Source: Thomasclavelia spiroformis
Lineage (GTDB): Bacteria > Bacillota_I > Bacilli_A > Erysipelotrichales > Coprobacillaceae
Length of the DNA: 64,000 bases
Direction of reading: 5' to 3'
Assembly (NCBI GenBank): GCA_016901755.1
Contig: JACJKV010000006.1
Coordinates: 1-64,000 of the forward strand
In this document: one piece after another, positions 1-9,781 of the stretch
Layout: every line of letters starts with the position of its first letter
How positions within the stretch are numbered: position 1 is the stretch's first letter
The notes under the pieces: model-generated
Database searches by the model: none
Told to the model about the DNA's origin: nothing
Seen by the model: only the letters and a program-made list of their open reading frames with translations
Program-made: the position numbers and the translations under genes

Positions 1-4
1 TTTT

Positions 5-80
5 CTGTTCAGTTTTCAATGTCCTCGCACCCTCTTGCCGAGTGCTCATTTATATTACCACCTTATCCCTAGCTTGTAAA
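5..80 (-). promoter_or_regulatory. Probable rRNA-operon promoter and leader, reading out of the left edge
   Basis: On the minus strand a TTTACA -35 (75-80) and a TAATAT -10 (52-57) are separated by 17 bp. They are followed by a G/C-rich hairpin (GCACTC/GGGTGC) and then TTGAAAACTGAACAG (5-19). That last string resembles the conserved 'TTGAAAACT..A' block found in rRNA leaders and spacers of Bacillota. No gene body is visible, so the rRNA identity is inferred. It could instead drive a tRNA or another stable-RNA operon. Confidence 0.5.
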
Positions 81-120
81 GCTTTTTCTGATAATTTTTT
101 TGTTTTTTTCTGACATCATC

Positions 121-144
121 AAAAAAGGTGGCTACTGGCCACCT
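121..144 (-). terminator. Rho-independent terminator, second of a tandem pair
   Basis: AGGTGGC/GCCACCT stem of 7 bp with a 5-nt loop, followed on the minus strand by a T run. It sits after the terminator at 171-203 and just before the leftward stable-RNA-like promoter, so it probably insulates that promoter from upstream transcription. Confidence 0.75.
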
Positions 145-170
145 AATTCTTTGACATTTTTTTATTTAAT

Positions 171-203
171 AAAAGAAAACACTCATTTGAGTGTCTTCTT
201 TAT
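171..203 (-). terminator. Terminator of the PTS IIA gene
   Basis: Perfect ACACTCA/TGAGTGT stem with A-rich and T-rich flanks, starting about 15 bp after the stop codon of the IIA gene at 218. Confidence 0.8.
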
Positions 204-217
204 ATTATTTGTTATTT

Positions 218-526
218 TTATCCGATTTTTTTATAAACGTCAACAAATTCTTGTGCTAAGTCGATGCATAATAATGAAGTCATCAAATGGTCTTGAGCAT
301 GTACCATTAATAAGCTTAATGGAGCTTTTTCTCCTCTGATTTCAGCTTGGATCATTTCAGTTTGTGAATGATGTGCTTCGTTTACTGCTTCTTTAGCATT
401 TCCTAAAGATTCTTCAGCTTTTTCGATTTCTCCAGCTTTTGCATATTGAATTGCTTCGATAGCTGAGCTACGTGCACTACCTGCGTTAACGATTAAGTTA
501 ATTACGATTTGTTCTTGTTCATCCAT
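218..526 (-). CDS. PTS lactose/cellobiose-family EIIA component
   Basis: A 102-residue all-helical protein of the LacF/CelC/ChbA family, which relays phosphate from HPr to an EIIB of the lactose/cellobiose class. The family active-site motif is present as HAQDH at residues 76-80: His76 is the expected phosphorylated residue, and Asp79 matches the metal-binding Asp of the trimeric family. Length is normal for the family. The start has an AAGGAGAT ribosome site. No EIIB or EIIC lies beside it, so it is an orphan here and probably serves permeases elsewhere. The substrate cannot be told from sequence (cellobiose, chitobiose or lactose are all possible). A promoter overlapped by a cre-like site lies upstream. 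Confidence 0.93.
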   Translation of the reverse strand: MDEQEQIVINLIVNAGSARSSAIEAIQYAKAGEIEKAEESLGNAKEAVNEAHHSQTEMIQAEIRGEKAPLSLLMVHAQDHLMTSLLCIDLAQEFVDVYKKIG

Positions 527-581
527 TGTTCGATATCTCCTTTTATAAACTAATATTCAGACGTTACGTATCTGTATTTCT

Positions 582-619
582 ATTTTATCAAAGTCATAAT
601 TATTATTCAAGCGCTTTCA
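582..619 (-). promoter_or_regulatory. Promoter of the PTS IIA gene with overlapping cre (CcpA) site
   Basis: TTGAAT (605-610) and TAAAAT (582-587) are separated by 17 bp. The sequence TGAAAGCGCTTGAA (minus strand, 606-619) matches the catabolite responsive element TGWAANCGNTNWCA at 12 of 14 positions and covers the -35. Binding there should block RNA polymerase, so carbon catabolite repression is inferred. hprK lies in the same window at 58856. Confidence 0.6.
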
Positions 620-820
620 CCTTTTTTCTAAATGAATAGGAAAATTATACTGATAATATCAAGATAATTTCTTAACATTTTATTTTCTGTATACTAAGTC
701 AATATTCATTAAAATAACCGGATCGTCCTTTATAAATCACTATTTTTTTGGCTCAAAAGAGCATTTTATATCAGTCTACATATTTATACCTTTATTACGC
801 AAACAATGTCTGAACGTAAA
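620..820. other. AT-rich intergenic stretch without a recognisable gene
   Basis: Between the orphan IIA promoter and the tuf terminator there is no ORF with a ribosome site and no strong hairpin. Nothing more can be supported here. Confidence 0.6.
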
Positions 821-848
821 AAAAAGACACTATAAATAGTGTCTTTAA
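821..848 (-). terminator. Terminator of the str operon (after tuf)
   Basis: AAAGACACTAT/ATAGTGTCTTT stem of about 11 bp followed by eight T residues on the minus strand, seven bases after the tuf stop. Confidence 0.9.
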
Positions 849-854
849 ACATCA

Positions 855-2039
855 TTATTCAATGATTTCTGAGATATTTCCAGAACCTACAGTTCTACCA
901 CCTTCACGGATAGAGAATTTAGTTCCTTTTTCGATTGCGATTGGGTGAATTAATTCAACTACTAATTCAACGTTATCTCCAGGCATAACCATTTCTACAC
1001 CTTCTTCTAATTCGATAACTCCAGTGATGTCTGTAGTTCTGAAATAGAATTGTGGTCTGTAGTTAGCGAAGAATGGAGTATGACGTCCACCTTCTTCTTT
1101 AGTTAATACGTATACTTGACCTTTGAATTTAGTATGTGGATGTACTGAACCAGGTTTAGCTAATACTTGTCCACGTTGAATCTGATCACGGTTGATACCA
1201 CGTAATAATACACCAATGTTATCTCCAGATTCAGCATAGTCTAATAATTTTCTGAACATTTCGATACCAGTAGCAACTGTTTTTTGAGTTTCTTTGATAC
1301 CAACGATTTCTAATTCGTCATTTAATTTTAATTGTCCACGTTCTACTCTACCTGTAGCAACAGTTCCACGTCCAGTGATTGTGAAAACGTCTTCTACTGG
1401 CATTAAGAATGGTTTATCAGTATCTCTAGTTGGAGTTGGAATATAAGTATCTACAGCTTCCATTAATTCTTCGATAGCTGCAACCCATTTTTCTTCTCCA
1501 TTTAAAGCACCTAAAGCAGATCCTTTGATGATTGGAGTATCATCACCTGGGAAGTCATATTCATTTAACAATTCACGAACTTCCATTTCTACTAATTCGA
1601 TTAATTCTTCGTCATCAACCATATCACATTTATTTAAGAATACGATGATGTAAGGTACACCTACCTGACGAGATAATAAGATATGTTCTCTAGTTTGTGG
1701 CATAGGACCATCTGTAGCAGCAACTACTAAGATAGCACCATCCATCTGAGCAGCACCAGTGATCATGTTTTTGATGTAGTCAGCATGACCTGGACAGTCA
1801 ACGTGTGCATAGTGACGAGTATCTGTTTCATATTCTACGTGAGCAGTATTGATTGTGATACCACGTTCTTTTTCTTCTGGAGCAGCATCAATTGCAGCAT
1901 AATCCATAGCTTTAGCTTGTCCTTTTTTAGCAAGAACAGTAGTGATTGCTGCAGTTAAAGTTGTTTTACCATGGTCAACGTGACCAATTGTTCCAATATT
2001 TACATGCGCTTTAGAGCGGTCAAATTTTTCCTTAGCCAT
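855..2039 (-). CDS. tuf: Elongation factor Tu
   Basis: A 394-residue GTPase that carries aminoacyl-tRNA to the ribosomal A site. The GTP-binding motifs are intact: GHVDHGKT (19-26), DCPGH in switch II, and NKCD for guanine specificity. These are followed by the two beta-barrel domains. Length is standard. It is the last gene of the str operon, 81 bp after fusA with its own AGGAGG ribosome site, and ends at a strong terminator. No second tuf copy lies in the window. Confidence 0.99.
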   Translation of the reverse strand: MAKEKFDRSKAHVNIGTIGHVDHGKTTLTAAITTVLAKKGQAKAMDYAAIDAAPEEKERGITINTAHVEYETDTRHYAHVDCPGHADYIKNMITGAAQMDGAILVVAATDGPMPQTREHILLSRQVGVPYIIVFLNKCDMVDDEELIELVEMEVRELLNEYDFPGDDTPIIKGSALGALNGEEKWVAAIEELMEAVDTYIPTPTRDTDKPFLMPVEDVFTITGRGTVATGRVERGQLKLNDELEIVGIKETQKTVATGIEMFRKLLDYAESGDNIGVLLRGINRDQIQRGQVLAKPGSVHPHTKFKGQVYVLTKEEGGRHTPFFANYRPQFYFRTTDITGVIELEEGVEMVMPGDNVELVVELIHPIAIEKGTKFSIREGGRTVGSGNISEIIE

Positions 2040-2120
2040 TTAAGGTTCCTCCTAAATATATTTTTTTAACAACTACATTCTAATCGATTTAAGCGATAAA
2101 TGCAATATTTTTCAATATAA

Positions 2121-4196
2121 TTAATTTTTTGAACTATTTTTCTTAATAATTTCTTCTTTGATTGATTTTGGTACTGGTTCATAACGATCAAATTGCATAG
2201 TGTAGTTTCCACGACCTTGTGTAAATGATCTTAAATCAGTAACATAACCGAACATTTCTGATAAAGGTACACTTGCCTGAACAACAATAGCATTTCCTCT
2301 TTCTTCCTGTCCATCAATCATACCACGTCTAGAAGAGATATCTCCCATAACGCTACCTAAATATTCAGCTGGTGCTACGACTTCAACAGCCATGATTGGT
2401 TCCAGGATCACTGGATCACATTTTTTACCAGCTTCTTTTAAAGCTAAACTTGCAGCAACTTTATAAGCCATTTCTGATGAATCGACATCATGATATGAAC
2501 CATCAAATAATGTTGCTTTAACATCTAATACTGGATAACCAGCAATCATACCGTTTTGTAAAGCATCTTCAAGACCTGCTTTAACAGATCCGATATATTC
2601 TCTAGGTACTGTACCACCAACGACAGCATCCACGAATTCAAATCCTTTACCTTCATTAGGTTCAAATTTGATCCATACGTGACCGTATTGTCCACGACCA
2701 CCTGACTGTCTAACGAACTTACCTTCACAGTCAGCAGCTTTTCTGATTGTTTCACGGTAAGCAACTTGTGGCGCACCAACGTTTGCTTCAACTTTATATT
2801 CTCTTCTTAAACGGTCAACGATAACGTCTAAGTGTAATTCCCCAACACCGGCAATAATTGTATCTCCTGTTTCAGGGTTTGTAGAAACTCTGAATGTAGG
2901 GTCTTCTTCAGCCAGTCTTGATAATCCCACACCTAATTTATCCTGGTCAGCTTTTGTTTTTGGTTCAATAGCTAATTCGATAACTGGTTCTGGGAATTCC
3001 ATTTTTTCAAGAATGATGAAATGTTTTTCATCACAGATACTGTCTCCAGTAGTTGTGTTTTTGAAACCTACAGCTGCAGCGATATCTCCAGCGTAAACTT
3101 CAGTAATTTCTTTACGTGTATTGGCATGCATCTGTAAGATACGTCCTAAACGTTCTTTTTTGTTCTTTGTTGAGTTTAAAACATATGATCCAGATGTAAT
3201 TGTTCCTGAATATACACGGAAGAAAGTTAATTTACCTACAAATGGGTCAGCCATGATCTTGAATGCTAATGCTGCGAAAGGTTCATCATCTGATGGATGT
3301 CTTTCTACTTCATTATCATTTTCATCTGTTCCTTTAATAGATGGAACATCTGTTGGAGCTGGTAAATAATCGATAACGGCATCTAACATTGGCTGAACAC
3401 CTTTATCTTTGTATGCAGAACCACATAATACTGGGAATAATTCAACGGCTAACGTTCCTTTACGGATCGCACCTTTGATTTCTTCTTCAGTCAGTTCTTC
3501 ACCTTCAAGATATTTCATCATTAAATCGTCATCAAATGAAACAGCTGTTTCGATCATTTTTTCACGATATTCTTCAGCTTGAGCTTTCATATCTTCAGGA
3601 ATTTCTGAGTAAACAACGTTTTCCCCTTTTGCCCCTTCGAAATGAATGGCTTGCATTTTAATTAAGTCAATAACACCTTCAAAAGTGCTTTCGGCACCGA
3701 TTGGTAACTGTAAAGCAACAGCGTTAGCACCTAATCTTTTTCCGATTGATTCAAGAGACATAATAAAGTCTGCCCCTGTTGCATCCATTTTATTACAGAA
3801 TACAATTCTTGGTACACCATAAGTTGTAGCCTGACGCCAAACTGTTTCAGTTTGTGGTTCTACACCAGCTTTAGAGTCTAAAACTGTAACCGCACCGTCT
3901 AATACACGTAATGAACGTTCTACTTCGACAGTAAAGTCTACATGGCCTGGTGTATCGATGATGTTAACACGGTATCCATTCCATTGTGCAGTTGTTGCTG
4001 CTGATGTAATTGTGATCCCACGTTCCTGTTCTTGTTCCATCCAGTCCATTTGTGAAGCACCGTCATGTGTTTCACCAATTTTATGAATTTTACCAGTGTA
4101 ATACAGAACACGTTCAGTTGTTGTTGTTTTACCAGCATCAATATGAGCCATGATTCCGATATTACGAGTTTTTTCTAACGAAAATTCACGAGCCAT
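2121..4196 (-). CDS. fusA: Elongation factor G
   Basis: A 691-residue translocase GTPase. It moves tRNA-mRNA after peptide-bond formation and assists ribosome recycling. The G domain has [12 protein letters not shown] near residues 17-28, DTPGHVDF in switch II and NKMD. The order of domains II to V and the length match canonical bacterial EF-G. It sits between rpsG (33 bp upstream) and tuf in the str operon. Nothing unusual is seen. Confidence 0.99.
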   Translation of the reverse strand: MAREFSLEKTRNIGIMAHIDAGKTTTTERVLYYTGKIHKIGETHDGASQMDWMEQEQERGITITSAATTAQWNGYRVNIIDTPGHVDFTVEVERSLRVLDGAVTVLDSKAGVEPQTETVWRQATTYGVPRIVFCNKMDATGADFIMSLESIGKRLGANAVALQLPIGAESTFEGVIDLIKMQAIHFEGAKGENVVYSEIPEDMKAQAEEYREKMIETAVSFDDDLMMKYLEGEELTEEEIKGAIRKGTLAVELFPVLCGSAYKDKGVQPMLDAVIDYLPAPTDVPSIKGTDENDNEVERHPSDDEPFAALAFKIMADPFVGKLTFFRVYSGTITSGSYVLNSTKNKKERLGRILQMHANTRKEITEVYAGDIAAAVGFKNTTTGDSICDEKHFIILEKMEFPEPVIELAIEPKTKADQDKLGVGLSRLAEEDPTFRVSTNPETGDTIIAGVGELHLDVIVDRLRREYKVEANVGAPQVAYRETIRKAADCEGKFVRQSGGRGQYGHVWIKFEPNEGKGFEFVDAVVGGTVPREYIGSVKAGLEDALQNGMIAGYPVLDVKATLFDGSYHDVDSSEMAYKVAASLALKEAGKKCDPVILEPIMAVEVVAPAEYLGSVMGDISSRRGMIDGQEERGNAIVVQASVPLSEMFGYVTDLRSFTQGRGNYTMQFDRYEPVPKSIKEEIIKKNSSKN

Positions 4197-4229
4197 CTTT
4201 TTTCTCCTTTCAAAATTTTCGATGTTGTA

Positions 4230-4700
4230 TTACCAACGGAAATGAGCAAATGCTTTATTAGCTTCTGCCATTTTATGAGTATCTTCTTTCTTCTTAACAG
4301 AAGCACCTGTTCCATTAGAAGCATCAATAATTTCGTTTGCTAAACGATCAATCATAGTTTTTTCGTTTCTCAAACGTGAATAATTGACTAACCATCTTAA
4401 ACCTAAAGTCATTCTTCTTTCTGAAGAAACTTCAACTGGTACCTGGTAGTTAGCCCCACCGATACGTCTTACTTTAAGTTCAAGAACTGGCATGATATTG
4501 TTAATTGCCTGATCAAAAACTTCCATAGCTGGTTTTCCAGTTTTTTCTTCAACTTTTTTGAAGGCTTCATATAAGATGTTTTGAGCAACACCTTTTTTAC
4601 CATCTAACATAATGTTGTTGATAAGTTTAGAAATAGTTTTAGAGTTATACACTGGATCAGGTAGAACGTCTCTTTTAGCAACTCGTCCTTTTCTTGACAT
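4230..4700 (-). CDS. rpsG: 30S ribosomal protein S7
   Basis: 156 residues, standard length. It nucleates assembly of the 30S head and contacts the E/P-site tRNA. It begins with the conserved MSRKGRV and contains the S7 signature around [16 protein letters not shown]. It is co-transcribed between rpsL and fusA. In other bacteria S7 represses its own operon; no leader supporting that is obvious between rpsL and rpsG here. Confidence 0.99.
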   Translation of the reverse strand: MSRKGRVAKRDVLPDPVYNSKTISKLINNIMLDGKKGVAQNILYEAFKKVEEKTGKPAMEVFDQAINNIMPVLELKVRRIGGANYQVPVEVSSERRMTLGLRWLVNYSRLRNEKTMIDRLANEIIDASNGTGASVKKKEDTHKMAEANKAFAHFRW

Positions 4701-4725
4701 ATATATTTCCTCCTATAAGTATTTT

Positions 4726-5139
4726 TTAAGCTTTTGGTTTTTTAGCTCCATATCTAGAGCGCCCTTGTTTACGATCGTTTACACCAGCACAGTCCATTGT
4801 ACCACGGATAATGTGATAACGAACCCCTGGTAAGTCCTTAACACGACCACCACGAATTAAAACAACACTATGTTCCTGTAAGTTATGTCCAATTCCTGGA
4901 ATATATGCAGTTACTTCCATACCATTTGATAATCTAACACGGGCATATTTACGTAATGCTGAGTTAGGTTTTTTAGGTGTCATAGTAGCAACACGCGTAC
5001 AAACACCACGCTTTTGAGGTGACTTAGTAGCTGTTGCTTTTTTAGCTAATGAGTTATATCCTCTATTTAAAGCAGGTGATTTAGATTTTGTTGTTTTGTC
5101 AGCACGACCTTGTCTAACTAATTGGTTAATTGTAGGCAT
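4726..5139 (-). CDS. rpsL: 30S ribosomal protein S12
   Basis: 137 residues starting at MPTINQL. The open frame extends eight codons further upstream, but AAAGGAGA lies at the right distance for this ATG. S12 acts in decoding accuracy. The streptomycin-contact loop reads [11 protein letters not shown] with both lysines kept (Lys56 and Lys57 here, Lys42 and Lys43 in E. coli), so no resistance change is seen. Residues about 20-38 carry the N-terminal extension relative to E. coli that Bacillota S12 usually have. It is the first gene of the str operon. Confidence 0.98.
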   Translation of the reverse strand: MPTINQLVRQGRADKTTKSKSPALNRGYNSLAKKATATKSPQKRGVCTRVATMTPKKPNSALRKYARVRLSNGMEVTAYIPGIGHNLQEHSVVLIRGGRVKDLPGVRYHIIRGTMDCAGVNDRKQGRSRYGAKKPKA

Positions 5140-5225
5140 TTCTTTCTCCTTTCTTGATAACACACAATACCGGGTGTTTCATAATTGTTAATAAATATTG
5201 CGTCCATAAACGGACACCGTAGTTA

Positions 5226-5254
5226 ATATTAAACCAATATATTTGTCATGTCAA
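5226..5254 (-). promoter_or_regulatory. str operon promoter
   Basis: A consensus TTGACA (5249-5254) and TAATAT (5226-5231) with exactly 17 bp between them. The ~80-nt leader that follows can form a small GTCC/GGAC hairpin, and a closing helix between GGTGT and ACACC. This could be an autogenous control site, but no known motif was recognised. Confidence 0.8.
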
Positions 5255-5521
5255 CAGAAAAAAGCAAAAAATAAAATAAAAATGCTGTTTAATTTACCAT
5301 ATCAAATCAGCTAAAAAACAGCTTTCTATAAAGTTTTCTGCTATCCTGATCAAGACATCATACATGTCAAATAAAAGCTTGTGCAGTTTCATGAGACAAA
5401 CATTATCTTTATTTACTTGAACTTCTTTATGATCCTATCTTTTTTAAGTATGATATAAAACGGCAAAAAGCCAGAGATAAATTCTTTCTGTTCCTTGACC
5501 ATATCATTTATTTTATAATAT
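5255..5521. other. Intergenic stretch between str promoter and yhgE-like gene
   Basis: About 270 bp of AT-rich DNA with no ORF bearing a ribosome site. It contains short A/T-rich repeats such as AGCTGTTTTTTAGCTG, but no structure I can assign. Confidence 0.5.
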
Positions 5522-5548
5522 AAAAGACTTTCAAAACGAAAGTCTTTT
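5522..5548 (-). terminator. Bidirectional terminator after the yhgE-like gene
   Basis: AAAAGACTTTC/GAAAGTCTTTT stem of 11 bp with a 5-nt loop. T runs follow in both directions, longer on the plus strand. It lies immediately after the minus-strand stop at 5550. Confidence 0.8.
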
Positions 5549-5549
5549 T

Positions 5550-7997
5550 TTATTCATTCACTTTTTTAAAAGCTTCAGGTATCAAATGCTGATCTTCTTT
5601 ATTTTTAAAACGATAATAAAGAATTGTTAATAATGAACAGATAATAATTATGCTCGCAAAGACAATAATTTCTGTAGAAATCGATGCATTAGCCATGCTT
5701 ATCACTTTTCTAAATCCATTTACACTATATGTATAAGGGACAAATGGATGAATGATTTTATAAATGAACCCTGATGTTTCCAGCGGATAGGTTCCTGCTG
5801 ATCCCCCAAGATTAATAATCATAAAGATTAATAGTAAAAATTCACCAATATATCCTGTTGTCAATGACAATAACATTACCAGTGACATAAATGCAGCAGA
5901 AACAATGATTGCAAAAAGATATGTCAACAATAATTGTTGAGGTTCAAAACCACATATCCATCTTAATGCGGTAATTAAGATGATTGCTGCTAATGTGGAA
6001 ATACTATACATCACAGATGCTTTTGACAGCCAATATTTAAAAGCAGATGCTGCTTGTTTGATGCCTTGTCTAATTGGATACATTAACGTCCAAGCTAATG
6101 CAGCAACATATAATGCTACGCTCATCATATATGGAGCCATAGCGTGCCCATTATTTTCGACAACAGAGATTTCCTGATGTGATGTTTCCACAGGTGCTGA
6201 CATCATATCTAAAGTCTGTTCATCAATATCAAGTGTTGCTTTTTCAACGCCATCAGCTAAACTTTTATCTAAAGTCTCAAGTCCTTTTTGCAATGTCTGT
6301 AATCCTGTCTGTAATGTTTTAGAACCATCGCTTAACTGTTGTGATCCATCTTTCATTTTTTGAGAACCATCACTTAACATAGCTGCACCATCTATTAATG
6401 TATCATTGTTTGATACAATTTTTGCAGTCCCATCATATAATGCTCTTGCTCCTTGATCTAATTGTTGAATTCCGCTTATAAGCGTTGGTGTCTGTTGTTG
6501 AAGAGTCGATAGCCCGTTGTTGATTTGTTGGCTACCATCTAATAATGCCTGGCTTTGATTATTCAAAGCGTCTAATCCACCATAGACTTGTGTCACACCA
6601 TTTACATAGGCTTCAAAACCTGGTTTTAATGTTTCATCTACTGATTGCTTTGCAGACTCTAATCCTGCTTGTACTTTTTGGCTTCCTGCTTCCAGTTTCT
6701 GAGTATTTTCATAAACCTGTGTTAAGCCCGTCTTTAATTGATTGATTGCTTCTTGATTTCCAGCTGTTACAGTTTTTACCAATTCCGTGTACGAATAATG
6801 TGTTAACAGATATTGAGCTGTTTGATTATCAGGAACGATAATACTTGCTTCATCTACACTCAGCCTCTTATTCATCCATGACTGTGCCATTGCTGGATTT
6901 ATTGACATCATTTGATTTAATAAAGTTGTTGCCTGATTCAAGGAATCATTGGCTTGAGAGGCTGAAGCTATTTTATTCATATTATCCGCTGACAAACGAT
7001 TTTCCAGCTGCTCATTTAATTGAATTAACCCCTCAGAGACTTGCTTGTTTCCATCAACAAGCTGTTGAACCCCCTGATCTAAGTTATTTATACCATTATT
7101 TAATGCTTCGTTATTTCCAACAAGCTTTTGTGCTCCCTGATAAGTTTGTAAAACCCCATTGGTATATTGTTGGAGTCCCTGATTCAATGAAGATGAACCA
7201 GTTGCCAGCTGTTGAACACCATCATTTAATGGTTTCGTTGAATCATTAAATGTATCTAAACCTGTTTTCAAGGAATAAACACCATTATGAACAGTCAACA
7301 CACCATCTGTATAATCTTTTAATCCTTGACTAAATGTTTGAACACCATCTTCAAATGTTAATGAACTATTCGCTAAAACTTGAAGATTATCAGAAATTTG
7401 CTGATTTCCATCTGTCGTTTGTTTTGATCCATCTACCAGTTGACTGGTTCCATTTTGTGCTTCTTTCAATCCATCGGTTAATGTTTCCACTTGTTCAAAG
7501 ATCGTTTTGGCATATGTTTTTGTCACAGTTTGTGAAACTTCTTCTTTTATTTTTTCAATAGCTGAATCATCCATCTTGGAAGCGATATAATTGCTTCCTG
7601 GATTTGTTATGTATTCAAGTTTCATCTTTTGTGGTTGCCTGTCTAATAGCGTTGTCGCATTTTTTGAAAAATCTTCAGGAATGCGAATAATCATATAGTA
7701 CTCGCTATTTTTTAATCCTTCCTTTGCTTTGCTTTCATCTACACATTGAAAATTCATACTTTGATTATCTTGTAATTGCTCTGTCAATTCTTTCCCAACA
7801 TTTAAAGTATGATTTCCATAATCTACCGCTTGATCATGATTGACTACAGCCACTGGTATTTTATCCGTGTTCCCATATGGATCCCACATTGATCCTAAAA
7901 AAATACATGCATATAAACTGGGAATCAGAATAATTGCTATCAATACAACTTTCATCCAGGTGTGATGAAAAATGTTTTTCCATTCTTGCTTAAGCAT
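5550..7997 (-). CDS. YhgE/Pip-type membrane protein (ABC-2 permease-like)
   Basis: 815 residues. One N-terminal membrane helix (about 12-35) is followed by a long extracytoplasmic region (35-620) and about five C-terminal membrane helices (630-800). The extracellular part is built from repeats of the pattern G-x-x-x-L-x-x-G, typical of the YhgE/Pip and X-x-x-x-LxxG repeat families. Relatives include phage-infection protein Pip and type VII secretion accessory proteins. There is no ATPase partner or ESX gene nearby, so the transported substrate is unknown. The gene has a near-consensus promoter with an Rrf2-type operator over the start of transcription, implying repression by the divergent regulator at 8149. 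Confidence 0.85.
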   Translation of the reverse strand: MLKQEWKNIFHHTWMKVVLIAIILIPSLYACIFLGSMWDPYGNTDKIPVAVVNHDQAVDYGNHTLNVGKELTEQLQDNQSMNFQCVDESKAKEGLKNSEYYMIIRIPEDFSKNATTLLDRQPQKMKLEYITNPGSNYIASKMDDSAIEKIKEEVSQTVTKTYAKTIFEQVETLTDGLKEAQNGTSQLVDGSKQTTDGNQQISDNLQVLANSSLTFEDGVQTFSQGLKDYTDGVLTVHNGVYSLKTGLDTFNDSTKPLNDGVQQLATGSSSLNQGLQQYTNGVLQTYQGAQKLVGNNEALNNGINNLDQGVQQLVDGNKQVSEGLIQLNEQLENRLSADNMNKIASASQANDSLNQATTLLNQMMSINPAMAQSWMNKRLSVDEASIIVPDNQTAQYLLTHYSYTELVKTVTAGNQEAINQLKTGLTQVYENTQKLEAGSQKVQAGLESAKQSVDETLKPGFEAYVNGVTQVYGGLDALNNQSQALLDGSQQINNGLSTLQQQTPTLISGIQQLDQGARALYDGTAKIVSNNDTLIDGAAMLSDGSQKMKDGSQQLSDGSKTLQTGLQTLQKGLETLDKSLADGVEKATLDIDEQTLDMMSAPVETSHQEISVVENNGHAMAPYMMSVALYVAALAWTLMYPIRQGIKQAASAFKYWLSKASVMYSISTLAAIILITALRWICGFEPQQLLLTYLFAIIVSAAFMSLVMLLSLTTGYIGEFLLLIFMIINLGGSAGTYPLETSGFIYKIIHPFVPYTYSVNGFRKVISMANASISTEIIVFASIIIICSLLTILYYRFKNKEDQHLIPEAFKKVNE

Positions 7998-8036
7998 AAT
8001 GTCCCTTCTTTCTTATATTCTTTAGATATTTATTAT

Positions 8037-8090
8037 CCATAGATATTTAATATCTATGGTATATTATATAAATTTATAAATATTTGTCAA
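8037..8090 (-). promoter_or_regulatory. yhgE-like promoter with Rrf2 operator
   Basis: Minus-strand TTGACA (8085-8090) and TATAAT (8063-8068), spacing 16 bp, both perfect. Four bases after the -10 begins a 23-bp inverted repeat with arms CCATAGATAT/ATATCTATGG and a 3-nt centre (8037-8059). It covers the expected transcription start and lies between the divergent Rrf2 gene and its likely target. Confidence 0.8.
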
Positions 8091-8148
8091 CTATTTTGGA
8101 TACAAAGTCCTGATTTTTTGTTAAAATAGAAAAGAAGGTGATAAGGAT

Positions 8149-8577
8149 ATGAAGATTAGAAAAAGTTTTGAACAGGCTATTTGTATATTACTTTTAATTG
8201 GTGCACAAGAAAAACCTATTAAAAGTCATGAATTGAGTGAAAAACTACTTGTATCAGATTCTTATCTCAAAAAAATAACCAGACAGCTTGTTGTTTCTGG
8301 CTTAATTTCATCTCTAGCAAATAAACGGGGAGGATTTATATTAACCAAACCATTGGATTGTATTTCTTTATTGGATATCTTTGAAGCTATGGAAGGAAAA
8401 GATGCTTTTGTCAAAACAACACATCTGGTAGAAAAAGTTTTTGATTCTCAACTTAGAGTTAAAGAAACAGAAGACTTTATTGTTGATTATTTAAATGCAG
8501 CAGAATGGCAATATAAAGAAAAATTAAGAGAAATTACTTTATCTCAGATTGTGGATGCTGCACATCAAAAGGAATAA
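8149..8577 (+). CDS. Rrf2-family transcriptional regulator
   Basis: 142 residues with an N-terminal winged helix-turn-helix of the Rrf2 family. The sequence SDSYLKKITRQL is the recognition region, followed by the wing RGGF and a dimerisation helix. The three-cysteine cluster that binds iron-sulfur in NsrR and IscR is absent: the only cysteines are near residues 12 and 76. It is therefore an apo-type member such as YwnA. The ribosome site is GAAGGTGATAAGGAT. It is co-directional with the peptidase 12 bp downstream and divergent from the yhgE-like gene, whose promoter carries a matching dyad. Confidence 0.9.
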   Translation: MKIRKSFEQAICILLLIGAQEKPIKSHELSEKLLVSDSYLKKITRQLVVSGLISSLANKRGGFILTKPLDCISLLDIFEAMEGKDAFVKTTHLVEKVFDSQLRVKETEDFIVDYLNAAEWQYKEKLREITLSQIVDAAHQKE

Positions 8578-8589
8578 GGGAAATTTATT

Positions 8590-9612
8590 ATGATTGAATA
8601 CATACTTTCTATTTTAAAGAATATTATGGCTATTGATAGTCCTTCTGGTTATACCAAAGAAGTCATTCAATATTGTCAAAAAGAAGCAGAATATTTGGGT
8701 TTTAAAACAAAGCTGACAAATAAAGGTAATTTGCAAATATTTGTGAATGGTCAAGATGATTATACTATTGGATTCTGTGGTCATGTCGATACGGTAGGAT
8801 TAATGGTTAGAAGTATTAAAGACGATGGAACATTGGCTTTTACAAATGTTGGTGGCCCAATTATTCCAACTTTAGATGGGGAATATTGTCGTATCATCAC
8901 CAGAGATCATCATATTTATACAGGAACGATTCTTTCTGATTCGCCTGCAGCTCATGTATATAGTGATTCAAAGGAAAAAGAAAGAACTTGCGATACAATG
9001 CATATCCGCATTGATGAAATGGTAAAATCAAAAGCAGATGTTCAAAAACTTGGTATTAATAATGGAGATTATATCACCATTGATCCTAAAACAACGATAA
9101 CTGATTCTGGTTTTATTAAATCACGCTTCTTAGATGATAAAATGAGCGTTGCTATCTTGTTTGGGATTTTAAAACATCTTTCACAAAACCATATTCAGCC
9201 ACAACATAATCTTTATTTCATGATTTCAACATATGAAGAAGTTGGACATGGCAGCAGCTACATTGATCATCACGTTGATGAATTGATTGCAGTCGACATG
9301 GGATGCATTGGCAAAGACTTATCTTGTAGCGAATATGATGTCAGCATTTGTGCTAAAGATTCTAGTGGTCCTTATGATTATGATTTAACTTCAGCTTTGA
9401 TCAGTCTTGCAAAAGAAAACCAGTTGCAGTATGCAATTGATATTTATCCATTTTACAGCAGTGATGTATCTGCTGCCTTAAGAGGTGGACATAATATCAA
9501 AGGCGCATTAATTGGTCCTGGTGTTCATGCCTCTCATGGCATGGAAAGAACACATATTCAGGCTGTAGAAAATACTTATCAGCTGGTTTTGGCGTACATT
9601 AACAGTAAATAA
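8590..9612 (+). CDS. M42-family aminopeptidase (glutamyl aminopeptidase/endoglucanase type)
   Basis: 340 residues. Members are cytosolic, cobalt- or zinc-dependent, tetrahedral-assembling aminopeptidases. The metal and catalytic residues can be followed: His65 in GHVDTVG, LDDK near 180, the EE pair in YEEVGHG, the Asp in AVDMG, and the final His in GVHASHG. It is the second gene of a two-gene plus-strand operon with the Rrf2 regulator and ends at a terminator. The physiological substrate (peptides) is inferred from the family. The old endoglucanase label for the family should not be taken literally. Confidence 0.92.
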   Translation: MIEYILSILKNIMAIDSPSGYTKEVIQYCQKEAEYLGFKTKLTNKGNLQIFVNGQDDYTIGFCGHVDTVGLMVRSIKDDGTLAFTNVGGPIIPTLDGEYCRIITRDHHIYTGTILSDSPAAHVYSDSKEKERTCDTMHIRIDEMVKSKADVQKLGINNGDYITIDPKTTITDSGFIKSRFLDDKMSVAILFGILKHLSQNHIQPQHNLYFMISTYEEVGHGSSYIDHHVDELIAVDMGCIGKDLSCSEYDVSICAKDSSGPYDYDLTSALISLAKENQLQYAIDIYPFYSSDVSAALRGGHNIKGALIGPGVHASHGMERTHIQAVENTYQLVLAYINSK

Positions 9613-9614
9613 TC

Positions 9615-9645
9615 AACCATCAGTCAATAACTGGTGGTTTTCATT
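9615..9645 (+). terminator. Terminator of the Rrf2-peptidase operon
   Basis: AACCATCAGT/ACTGGTGGTT stem of 10 bp (one wobble pair) with a 5-nt loop, followed by TTTCATTTT on the plus strand, two bases after the peptidase stop. Confidence 0.8.
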
Positions 9646-9751
9646 TTCGAATATATTTTAATTCTGTTGCAATATCTATGTTGTATTAATAAATATATTT
9701 CATTTTCCAAATTTTTGAAATAACATCGTACTGCTTTTAATTTTTAAAAAA

Positions 9752-9773
9752 TTTATGTAAAGCTTTACATAAA
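9752..9773. repeat. Perfect 22-bp palindrome
   Basis: The sequence is its own reverse complement over 22 bp, centred on AAGCTT. On the minus strand it is followed by six T residues, so it could act as an AT-rich terminator. It sits where the reading frame of the degraded transposase stops matching the family, so it may mark the breakpoint of the element. Confidence 0.45.
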
Positions 9774-9781
9774 AAAAGTCT

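Noticed and set aside
4726-5139. Streptomycin-resistance substitution in S12
   Set aside because: Both key lysines in TPKKP and the later KDLPG lysine are wild type.
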